A stretch of 43,656 bases of DNA, from assembly GCF_030718205.1 (NCBI RefSeq), contig NZ_JAUZQF010000051.1, positions 1 through 43,656 of the forward strand. The letters are read 5' to 3'. The translations under genes were made by a program, and so were the position numbers. Origin of the DNA: Nonomuraea turcica. Lineage in GTDB: Bacteria; Actinomycetota; Actinomycetes; Streptosporangiales; Streptosporangiaceae. The notes under the pieces are model-generated. The model saw nothing but the letters and a program-made list of their open reading frames with translations, was not told the DNA's origin and searched no databases. Of this stretch, positions 1 through 6,188 are shown piece by piece; within the stretch, counting starts at the first letter, position 1; every line of letters begins with the position of its first letter.

Positions 1-41
1 GTCGTAACCGGAAGTGATCAACCACCTGAACGTGACACGCC

Positions 42-110
42 GGGTGGTCCCATCACTGGCAACCGGGTGGTCCCATGCTCGTGGCAGAAACTCCTCCCAA
101 GTGGTCCCAT
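42..110. repeat. Three GTGGTCCCAT direct repeats, possible IS end remnant
   Basis: GTGGTCCCAT occurs at 44-53, 67-76 and 101-110; the first two copies extend to GGGTGGTCCCAT and are preceded by CCG or ACCG. The unequal spacing (23 and 34 bases) excludes a CRISPR array. Several short repeats near a terminus are typical of IS21-family ends, but no transposase or target duplication is visible, so the assignment is an inference. The rest of 111-387 shows no convincing gene. Confidence 0.35.
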
Positions 111-387
111 GAAGCTGGCCGGCGACATGCCCCCATGGTCTTGGCGAGCCGCTGAGTGGAGCCGAAGGTTGACAGCGGGCATTGCTTTCGTCGGCAACCG
201 GATCGCCGCCGACCGGCTCTACCACTGTTGCAGCTCATGGAGGCCGACGATCCGTCGCTGCTGGTAGCGTGGCTCGGTAATGAGCGAGTCTGGTCGAGTT
301 CGAGATTGTCCCGGTCGTCAGCTCAGCTGAAGCGTCCGTCCGCTTCCGGCGATCCGCATCTGGGACACGGATGATGGAATCGTTGCC

Positions 388-1431
388 GTGCCCACAGTGA
401 TCACTGGTCTTGACGGTTGCATGCTGGCGGGATCCTTGGTGTCGGCCATATCGGCGATGACCGAACTTGGCTCGGCTCTGCATGTCTTGCGCGATCCCGG
501 CCACCACGGCCTGGAGGAGTGGGCGGCGAGGATCCGCACGGAGATGAGCCCCCGCCTGGACGCGTGGACGCGGTCGTGGTGGTGGACGACACAGGCGATC
601 AGATCAACGCCGTTCGTCGCGCCCACACCACCGGCGGACGATTTTGAAGTGCAGTTGGAACGGCTGCGCGCCATGCCCGCCCGGCAACTGGCCGGCCTGC
701 TTCTGCGACCGATTTCACGGTCCGGTGACGTCAAGGTCGCGCTCCACTGGTCGCAGTCGCGGGATCCGGCCGTTGCGGATCGTGTTGAAGCGCTCGCCAC
801 GCGCCCGGACGACGCGATCGGGGAATTCCTGTCGTTCCTCGAGCACAGCTGGCGAGAGTGGTTTCGGGCCGAGTGGGCGCGGATCCGACCGGTGCTGGCG
901 GCCCGGGCGCGGCGCTTCGCCGACACCGCATCGTTGCACGGGCCCGGGCCGGCGCTCACCGCGCTCGACCCCTCGATCTCGATGGGCCCGTCCGGAGACG
1001 AAGTCCGTATCGCGAAGGTGCAAGTCACCCGTCATGACGTGTCGCGGCGGGGCCTGATCGTGGCGCCCAGTACCTTCATCTGGCCCCATCTGTACGTGGC
1101 GGACGTTCCCAGACGGCCCCTCCTGCTCATCCATCCCGCCACCGCGGGCTCGCCGGTCCCCTCCGTTGCCGAGTTGCGGCGCCGGCTCGAGGTAGTCGCG
1201 CACCAGGGGCGCCTCGAAGTGGCCAGGGCGATCGCGACCGAGCCGCGAACGGCCGGTGAGATCGCCATGTTGTGGAAGATGGACCCGACCCAGGTCAACC
1301 GGCATCTGCGCGCTCTGGCCTCGGCTGGACTGGCTCGGGCGACCCGCCACGGGCGGTTCGTGCGATACCAGCTCGACGCCGACGTCCTCGAAGCGCTCGG
1401 CAGGGATGTGCTGGCGCTGTTGCTGCGCTGA
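388..1431 (+). CDS. ArsR-type winged-helix regulator (DUF5937-like N-terminus)
   Basis: This is a 347-residue transcription regulator. Residues about 15-40 (SAMTELGSALHVLRDPGHH) resemble the N-terminal effector region of DUF5937-type regulators common in actinomycetes. The C-terminal quarter is a winged helix of ArsR type: 'ARAIATEPRTAGEIAMLW' is followed by a recognition helix around 'TQVNRHLRALASAGLAR' and a wing ending 'FVRYQLDA'. The start is a GTG without a strong ribosome binding site. A DinB-like gene follows after 88 bases and then an overlapping esterase gene, all in the same direction, so it may control that small operon. No metal-binding Cys cluster of classical ArsR/SmtB proteins is seen, so the ligand is probably organic; this is inference. 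Confidence 0.82.
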   Translation: MPTVITGLDGCMLAGSLVSAISAMTELGSALHVLRDPGHHGLEEWAARIRTEMSPRLDAWTRSWWWTTQAIRSTPFVAPTPPADDFEVQLERLRAMPARQLAGLLLRPISRSGDVKVALHWSQSRDPAVADRVEALATRPDDAIGEFLSFLEHSWREWFRAEWARIRPVLAARARRFADTASLHGPGPALTALDPSISMGPSGDEVRIAKVQVTRHDVSRRGLIVAPSTFIWPHLYVADVPRRPLLLIHPATAGSPVPSVAELRRRLEVVAHQGRLEVARAIATEPRTAGEIAMLWKMDPTQVNRHLRALASAGLARATRHGRFVRYQLDADVLEALGRDVLALLLR

Positions 1432-1519
1432 GCACGATTGACGAGATCCGTCAGTCCGCTGGCCGGGAGGCTGCGGCGGTGATGGGGTCGCTCCAGCCGC
1501 TCATAGAGGGAGAAACGTT

Positions 1520-2080
1520 GTGACGATCTTGTCGCGGGAGGAGGCCGTCGGCCGTCTGCGTACCGATCGGGAGATCCTCCTCGGTCGCGTCACGGGCCTG
1601 ACCGCGGCGGAACTCGCCGCCGACTACCTGGTGGACTCCGGCCCGCTCGGCGATTTCTGCGATTCCCTGCACGACCTCATAGCGCACGTGCTGATGTGGG
1701 ATGAGATCAACCTGGCGGCGCTGAGGGAGGCCGTCACCGGCCGGTCGCACTGGAGCCTCGATCCTCGCTGGGAGGACCCGGCGATCGGGCGCGCCATGAA
1801 CCGCGGTGGGGTGGAAGCAGGCCGGCACCTTCCGACCTCCCTGCTCCTGCACCGGTTCGCATCCGTGCACGACGCGATCCTGCAGGACCTCGGCCGGATC
1901 AGCGAGCAGGCATGGAATGGCGCCCCTCAGTATCCGGGTGGAATCGGGGCAGTGGCCCACAGGGTGTGGACCGTGCCTGGACAGCCGGCGTTCTGGCATG
2001 CCGCGATCCACCTTGCTCAGGTGCCGCCCGATCCGCCTGTCACCGGCCGCCGACCGCGGAAGGAAAGCATGTTCGGATGA
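1520..2080 (+). CDS. DinB/ClbS-like four-helix protein
   Basis: This 186-residue protein looks like the DinB/maleylpyruvate-isomerase/ClbS superfamily. It is helical, has an N-terminal 'REEAVGRLRTDREILLGRV' helix, a mid-chain 'LHDLIAHVLMWDE' with the His and Trp expected of the family, and a later 'FWHAAIHLAQ' helix with another His. Such proteins are metal-dependent thiol transferases, or in ClbS hydrolyse cyclopropane groups; which reaction applies here cannot be told. GTG start with GAGGGAG at 1506-1512. Its stop overlaps the start of the next gene (ATGA at 2077), so the two are translationally coupled and probably act together. Confidence 0.7.
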   Translation: MTILSREEAVGRLRTDREILLGRVTGLTAAELAADYLVDSGPLGDFCDSLHDLIAHVLMWDEINLAALREAVTGRSHWSLDPRWEDPAIGRAMNRGGVEAGRHLPTSLLLHRFASVHDAILQDLGRISEQAWNGAPQYPGGIGAVAHRVWTVPGQPAFWHAAIHLAQVPPDPPVTGRRPRKESMFG

Positions 2081-3084
2081 GAACGCATCACTGTGACGAG
2101 CCGGGCTTCGCTGAGGAGACCGAAGCATTGCTCGGGCAAATCGGGCCACGGCACGAAATCGCCGACTACCGGACGTTGCTCTCTGCTCGCGCGGCGCTCC
2201 CAGACCCGGCACTGTCGGGCCACCTCGATCCATCGGTACAGGTGGCAGATCTCTACCTAGCGGCGCGAGGTGGCCCGGTACTGGCCCGCGTTTACCGGAC
2301 GCGGTCGGCGCTCGAAGCGCAGCCCGTTCTGCTGTGGTTGCACGGTGGCGCCTTCATCGGAGGATCCGTCTACGATCTCGACCACGTGTGTTCCCGGCTC
2401 GCATACTTGGCCGAGGTCACCGTAGTGTCCCTCGACTACCGGTTGGCGCCCGAGCATCCTTTTCCGGCCGCGCTGTACGACACCTACGACGCCATGTGCT
2501 GGCTGGGCGAGCACGCATCGATGATCGGCGGCGACGGGCGGGTCGCGGCGGGCGGGCAAAGCGCGGGAGCCGCCTTGGTCGCCGGTGCATGCCTGATGGC
2601 GCGGGACAACGGTGGACCGGCCCTGGCTCGCCAGATCCTGTGCTATCCGGTGCTGGACTTCGGCCAGGACACTGAATCCTTCCGAGAGTTCGATGGGGTG
2701 TTTCTGAGCATCAAGCCAGGCCGATGGTCCGAGATCCAGTATCTGGCGGGGCAACCGGTGAGCCCGTACGCGGCGCCGTTGCGTGCAGGCACGCTGGCCG
2801 GGCTGCCGTCCGCCCTGGTGATCGGTGCCGGCCGGGATCCGCTGCGTGATGACGCGCGGAGCTACGCCATGCGGCTGGACGCCGAAGGGGTGGATGTGAC
2901 GCACCTGGAATTCGCCAAGACGATGCACGCGTTCCTGAACTTCTGCGGCGTCCTGTCCGCCGGGCGTCACGCGATCGAGTTGATCGCTGCTGACCTGAGG
3001 CAGGCGTTCGCCCCCTTGACCTCGGAGTCCCCGAGCTCGCTCGGCCCGTCGCTTGTGCGGCAAGGAATCGCACGTCGCAGCTGA
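2077..3084 (+). CDS. Alpha/beta hydrolase, HSL/bacterial lipase-esterase type
   Basis: The 335-residue product is a serine esterase of the hormone-sensitive-lipase family (alpha/beta hydrolase fold 3). Visible hallmarks are the oxyanion motif HGGAF ('LLWLHGGAFIGGS'), the family stretch 'VVSLDYRLAPEHPFPAA', the nucleophile elbow GGQSAGA, the acid region 'GRDPLRDDAR' and a C-terminal His in 'KTMHAFLNF'. The catalytic triad is therefore complete. No signal peptide is seen, so it is cytosolic. I chose the ATG that overlaps the preceding stop by four bases; the frame is open further upstream but only inside the DinB-like gene. Substrate unknown. A strong terminator hairpin lies 28 bases downstream. 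Confidence 0.88.
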   Translation: MRTHHCDEPGFAEETEALLGQIGPRHEIADYRTLLSARAALPDPALSGHLDPSVQVADLYLAARGGPVLARVYRTRSALEAQPVLLWLHGGAFIGGSVYDLDHVCSRLAYLAEVTVVSLDYRLAPEHPFPAALYDTYDAMCWLGEHASMIGGDGRVAAGGQSAGAALVAGACLMARDNGGPALARQILCYPVLDFGQDTESFREFDGVFLSIKPGRWSEIQYLAGQPVSPYAAPLRAGTLAGLPSALVIGAGRDPLRDDARSYAMRLDAEGVDVTHLEFAKTMHAFLNFCGVLSAGRHAIELIAADLRQAFAPLTSESPSSLGPSLVRQGIARRS

Positions 3085-3111
3085 GCAGCACGGGACGAGG
3101 TGAACACAGAC

Positions 3112-3151
3112 CTCGCCGGCGTTTCCAGGCCCGCCCGGAGACGCCGGCGAG
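3112..3151 (+). terminator. Stem-loop terminator after esterase operon
   Basis: CTCGCCGGCGT at 3112-3122 pairs perfectly with ACGCCGGCGAG at 3141-3151 and the stem continues inward (TTCC with GGAG, one wobble) to about 15 bp with a 10-base loop. There is no U-tract, as is common in high-GC actinomycetes. It lies between convergent genes and could stop transcription from either side. Confidence 0.7.
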
Positions 3152-3288
3152 CGATCGTGCCGGCGGTGACTTCTCACCGCCGACTGCCCGCGATGGCCTC
3201 GACCCGGTCGAGACCACTGTCCGGGCACACTGAGCCGACCTGCAAGAACCCTAGCCCGAACCCGACCGGTGTGCTCCCTGGTCGGGCC

Positions 3289-4221
3289 CTACTGGTGACG
3301 TAGTAGCTCGATGACCGGGGCCATGGCGTCCATGCCGCCTCCCACGCCGCCTTCCAGGACCGTGATGTAGCTGAAGCCGAACCGCTCACGGTTCTTTCTG
3401 ACTTTGTCAGCGATCTGCTCGGCCGTACCGACCAGGAAGCCCGGCACCTGTCCGCGCTCCTCCATGCTCAGCGACGGCGCGAAGCGCTGGAGCTGCTCCA
3501 GAGCCGCTCGCCGCTCACCGGTCACCATCACTGCGGGAGCCTCGTGGTTGAACTCCACCTCGGAGATCCGATCGCCGAGCGCGGCGCGCGCGAACTCCAC
3601 CCGCTGGGCCACGGCCTCGGCTCCGGCGAAGGCGGGCAGCCCCACGTTCCCATACCGGCTACTGGCCGCGCCGGTGAAGGCGATGATGTCGGCCTGCTGT
3701 GCCGCCAGCCGCAGGACCCTGTCACCACGGCCGCCGATGAGCAGCGGCGGTCCTGATCGCTGCGCCGGTTGCGGATGCGTGTCCGGGTCGGAGAGCAGCC
3801 GCCGCAGCTCGGACACCAGGTGCTCCAGCTTGTCCACCCGCTCGGCGCCCGTCGGGTAGGGCAGGCCGAGGGCCGCCAGTTTCTCCTGGGTGCCCGACGG
3901 CCGTCCGGCGCCGATGCCGACTTCGAGCCGGCCGTCGATCAGCAGGTCGGTGGTGGCGATGTCCCGCGCGAGCAGGGCGAGAGTGTAGTAGCTGGCGTCG
4001 AGTACATACGTGCCCAGCCGTACCCGGTCGGTGACCTCGGCGGCCAGCATCAGGGCGGGGAATGGAGCGAGCTTGCCGAGATGGTCGATGACAGCGATCG
4101 TGTCGAATCCAATCGCCTCGGCTTTGCGGCACTTCTCCACCCACTCGCGGCGGGTGGCCGCCACGTGCAGGGCCACGCCGAACCGGAACGGACGGCTGTT
4201 GGGGAGTGGCATACGTTTCAC
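3289..4221 (-). CDS. LLM-class flavin/F420-dependent oxidoreductase
   Basis: The 310-residue protein is a bacterial-luciferase-fold oxidoreductase. It has the N-terminal strand 'RPFRFGVALHVA', the motif 'AEAIGFDTIAVIDHLG' (Asp-His in the cofactor/substrate pocket), 'LGTYVLDASYYTLALLARD', 'DGRLEVGIGAG' and the closing 'LVGTAEQIADKVRKNRERF'. These match the actinobacterial probable-F420-dependent LLM subgroup (MSMEG_2516-like). The alternative start at 4212 (MPLPNS) is equally possible. It follows the peroxiredoxin-like gene by 41 bases on the same strand, so both are probably read from the ECF41-type promoter at 4951-4979. A decayed relative of this gene lies at 5463-5802. Confidence 0.88.
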   Translation of the reverse strand: MKRMPLPNSRPFRFGVALHVAATRREWVEKCRKAEAIGFDTIAVIDHLGKLAPFPALMLAAEVTDRVRLGTYVLDASYYTLALLARDIATTDLLIDGRLEVGIGAGRPSGTQEKLAALGLPYPTGAERVDKLEHLVSELRRLLSDPDTHPQPAQRSGPPLLIGGRGDRVLRLAAQQADIIAFTGAASSRYGNVGLPAFAGAEAVAQRVEFARAALGDRISEVEFNHEAPAVMVTGERRAALEQLQRFAPSLSMEERGQVPGFLVGTAEQIADKVRKNRERFGFSYITVLEGGVGGGMDAMAPVIELLRHQ

Positions 4222-4262
4222 CTTTACGTCGATGAGCGGCGGGTGGGTGACCCGCGCGTGTT

Positions 4263-4850
4263 TCAGAAGTCAGCTGTCGCGGCCAGGTGCAGCAGTTCGT
4301 CAACGGACCATTGGTCGCCGGCGTGGCTGCCGTACTTGACCGCCAGCACCCGCCCGTCGGAGGCGATGAGGAAATCCGCCAGCAGGCCGAGGACGCTCTC
4401 ACCCCGGGCCGGGGCAGGTTTCCCACCGGCCCGGATGCCGCGCACCACGACGCCGATGGTCCGCGGCTTCAATGGCGCGCTCCAGGCCCGCGAGTGCAGT
4501 ACGGCCCGCAGGGAGGCCTCCACGCCGAGTTCGGCGTATAGCTTCTTGCCCGGGTCGGCGATCACGTCGAAGGGAAGGTCGCCCTGGTGGGGCAGCATGT
4601 CTTCGGCGGAGGAGTGGAACACTGCGATCTCGTGGATCCCTGCGGCGCCGATCTCGTCGTGCCGCGCGGATATCGAGCGCAGGTGCACATTGCAGATCGG
4701 ACATCCGGCGTAGCGCCGGAACTGCAGATGCGTCAGCCCGTCGAGGGCGGGCAGGAGGATCCGCTCGGACCGGATGGTCGTCAGCCTGCGAAGGGTGATG
4801 ACATCACCCTTTGCGAACCACTTCATGGTGTCGTGCTCAGTGGACTTCAT
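4263..4850 (-). CDS. Peroxiredoxin-like protein (AhpC/TSA superfamily)
   Basis: This 195-residue thioredoxin-fold protein carries 'RRYAGCPICNVHLRSI', whose first Cys sits where peroxiredoxins place the peroxidatic Cys; the second Cys three residues later could form a disulfide, as in CxxC peroxiredoxin-like proteins. 'FHSSAEDML', 'FDVIADPGKKLYAELGV' and 'LADFLIASDGRVLAVKYG' follow the AhpC/TSA pattern. It would reduce peroxides or act as a thiol oxidoreductase in the cytosol. A weak ribosome binding site (GGAGGG) lies about 12 bases before the chosen ATG; an internal ATG at 4826 is an alternative. It is first gene of a two-gene operon with the LLM oxidoreductase and has an ECF41-type promoter 100 bases upstream. 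Confidence 0.82.
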   Translation of the reverse strand: MKSTEHDTMKWFAKGDVITLRRLTTIRSERILLPALDGLTHLQFRRYAGCPICNVHLRSISARHDEIGAAGIHEIAVFHSSAEDMLPHQGDLPFDVIADPGKKLYAELGVEASLRAVLHSRAWSAPLKPRTIGVVVRGIRAGGKPAPARGESVLGLLADFLIASDGRVLAVKYGSHAGDQWSVDELLHLAATADF

Positions 4851-4950
4851 GGGTCTTTGCCACCCTCCGATCTCTCTTGATGGGGTGTTCCGAAAGCCGG
4901 GCGCAGGGTGGATGGGTCTGAGGGGTCCTACGCGGGTGGGTCACATCCTG

Positions 4951-4979
4951 AGAGCGACGCGAGCGTCTGGAGTGTGACA
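4951..4979 (-). promoter_or_regulatory. ECF41-type promoter for peroxiredoxin/LLM operon
   Basis: On the minus strand TGTCACA (4979-4973) is followed after 18 bases by CTCT (4954-4951), the latter preceded by CG, giving TGTCACA-N16-CGCTCT. This is very close to the published ECF41 consensus TGTCACA-N16-CGTC. The expected start site leaves a leader of about 95 bases before the peroxiredoxin-like gene. It is one of eight such elements in the window. Confidence 0.6.
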
Positions 4980-4996
4980 TCCACGCGCAGAGAGTG

Positions 4997-5170
4997 ATGC
5001 GCGCTTGCAGCGCGCCGCTCTACCCGTCGTTCATGCTCAAGACTGGAGCGTTCTTCCTCTTCACGTTAGGGGCCTTGGCGGGGCTGGCCACCTTCGCACA
5101 GATCTACCCACGCGTTCGGGAGGTACCGATGGCGGTCAGCGCGGGAGGATCAATACTGTGCGGGCGATGA
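4997..5170 (+). CDS. Possible 57-aa membrane peptide or gene remnant
   Basis: An open frame of 57 codons encodes one clear hydrophobic helix ('GAFFLFTLGALAGLATFA') flanked by polar residues, ending '...GGSILCGR'. I recognise no family; it may be a surviving piece of a larger membrane protein because the surroundings (5.0-5.8 kb) are full of broken genes. No good ribosome binding site precedes the ATG. Low confidence that it is expressed. Confidence 0.22.
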   Translation: MRACSAPLYPSFMLKTGAFFLFTLGALAGLATFAQIYPRVREVPMAVSAGGSILCGR

Positions 5171-5280
5171 AGCCGACTACTAGGGCGATGACGGTGATGC
5201 TGAACTGCGCGCCGGTGCCCATGGCTGGGTGATCAGCGTTGGAGCCCGTCCTGTCCCGCCTCACCACTGTGATCAAGTAG

Positions 5281-5514
5281 TTGTTCGATATCAACTACAC
5301 CTCGCGCTGGGACACGGTGACTGGCCCGCATGGTCAACGCATCGCCGAACGCATCCCCAGCGCCACCTGGATCAGGATCACCAACGCTGGCCACTTCGTC
5401 AAGGAAGACCAGCCACAACGGCTCGCGGAAATCATCAATGCCTTTGTCGGAGGGAGTGTCAAGTGGCCACGATCAGGGGCGATGGGGCCCGGCTGCCCGC
5501 CACCTACGGGGTGA
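5281..5514 (+). pseudogene. C-terminal remnant of an alpha/beta hydrolase
   Basis: The frame reads 'SRWDTVTGPHGQRIAERIPS' and then 'ITNAGHFVKEDQPQRLAEII', the C-terminal end of haloalkane-dehalogenase or epoxide-hydrolase-like alpha/beta hydrolases, where the His of NAGHF is the catalytic base. The nucleophile elbow and everything before it are absent, and upstream sequence has no matching frame. It resembles the same region of the intact hydrolase at 30529-31677 (GAHHFLQED) only at family level. I read it as a 5'-deleted pseudogene. Confidence 0.6.
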
Positions 5515-5802
5515 CACACCTACCGCTTGAGGCCGTCGCCGACCCGGACCGGAACACCACGGGCGACCGTCGCGAGCGGGTCGAGCGCTACCGGATGGCC
5601 GAAGACCTCAGCTTCGACACGATCGCGGTCATCGACCACCTTGGAAACCCGCGCCACTCCCAGCACTGATGAAGGCGGCCGAGGCTATCCGGCGGGCACG
5701 TCTGGGCGCCTACTGTACGTGCTGGACGCCACTTCTACACTCCCGCCCTGCTGGCGCGGGATCTCGCGACCGCCGACCTGCTGAATCGACGGCTGCCTCG
5801 AA
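5463..5802 (+). pseudogene. Frameshifted remnant of an LLM oxidoreductase
   Basis: Three frames together reproduce the N-terminal third of an LLM oxidoreductase closely related to the intact gene at 3289-4221. 'RRERVERYRMAEDLSFDTIA' plus 'VIDHLG' corresponds to 'RREWVEKCRKAEAIGFDTIA' plus 'VIDHLG'. After a stop at about 5669 the match resumes with 'RARLGAY', and in other frames 'VLDA' and 'YTPALLARDLATADLLNRRL', against LGTYVLDASYYTLALLARDIATTDLL. At least two frameshifts and a deletion have removed function, and the gene stops abruptly near 5800. It overlaps the end of the hydrolase remnant, so the pair may once have been an operon. Confidence 0.72.
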
Positions 5803-5841
5803 AGCCATCATTCGTGACCTAAGTCACACTTCCTTGGCCGA

Positions 5842-5870
5842 TGTCACATTTTGGGGACACATGAACCTCT
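5842..5870 (+). promoter_or_regulatory. ECF41-type promoter upstream of lanthipeptide precursor
   Basis: TGTCACA at 5842-5848 is followed after exactly 18 bases by CTCT (5867-5870), the same spacing as the element before the ECF41 sigma gene. Transcription would start near 5875 and give a leader of about 65 bases to the precursor ATG at 5941. No gene lies between, so this is the best candidate promoter for the lanthipeptide operon. Confidence 0.55.
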
Positions 5871-5940
5871 CAGCATGCGACCACTTTCCTTTCCAGGAAA
5901 TACGTCAGACACATTGTCGCCCACTCGAGAAGGGGTACTC

Positions 5941-6108
5941 ATGCAGGCTGTCGACGAGAAGACCGTGGTCTGGTCGGAGCAGACCACCGATGAGGTGTTC
6001 GACCTGGTGATCGGCGATCTGGAACTGGAGATTCCGCCGCTCGCGTCACCGACGAACTCGGGCAGCGGCACCGCTTGTGGCACCTGCGCAGGCATCTACT
6101 GCTGTTGA
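5941..6108 (+). CDS. Lanthipeptide precursor peptide (55 aa)
   Basis: The 55-residue peptide has an acidic leader (residues 1 to about 36) and a small, Gly/Ser/Thr/Cys-rich C-terminus. The leader contains 'DEVFDLVIGDLELEI'; its FDL motif and acidic repeat resemble recognition sequences of class I lanthipeptide and thiopeptide leaders rather than double-glycine class II leaders. The core is 'SPTNSGSGTACGTCAGIYCC', with Cys46, 49, 54 and 55 and six upstream Ser/Thr, allowing up to four thioether rings. The YCC end recalls epidermin, but Ile52 replaces the Ser needed for an AviCys ring, and no decarboxylase gene is present. A good ribosome binding site (GAGAAGGGG) precedes the ATG. A dehydratase gene follows 80 bases downstream after a strong hairpin. 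Confidence 0.85.
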   Translation: MQAVDEKTVVWSEQTTDEVFDLVIGDLELEIPPLASPTNSGSGTACGTCAGIYCC

Positions 6109-6113
6109 CACAT

Positions 6114-6148
6114 GCCGGGTGGTGCCGCTGACGGCGGCGCCACCCGGC
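6114..6148 (+). terminator. Attenuator-like hairpin between precursor and dehydratase genes
   Basis: Bases 6114-6128 pair with 6134-6148 in a 15-bp stem (one T-G pair) closed by a five-base loop, beginning six bases after the precursor stop. There is no U-run. Such hairpins commonly lie between RiPP precursor and enzyme genes, where they allow partial read-through and protect the abundant precursor mRNA; that role is inferred here. It also argues against the upstream GTG at 6150 as start of the next gene. Confidence 0.7.
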
Positions 6149-6188
6149 TGTGCCTTGTGCTCCGCAGCAACGAGTTGGGAGGGAAGTT

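Noticed and set aside
42..110. CRISPR-like repeats
   Set aside because: Only three copies of 10 bases with unequal 13- and 24-base gaps, and no cas genes.
5941..6108. Epidermin-like AviCys terminus of the precursor
   Set aside because: Ile occupies the position needing Ser or Thr (SxxC) and no LanD-type decarboxylase gene is nearby.
6150..6188. GTG at 6150 as dehydratase start
   Set aside because: It lies at the edge of the strong hairpin, lacks a ribosome binding site, and a TTG at 6189 has GGGAGGG at proper distance.
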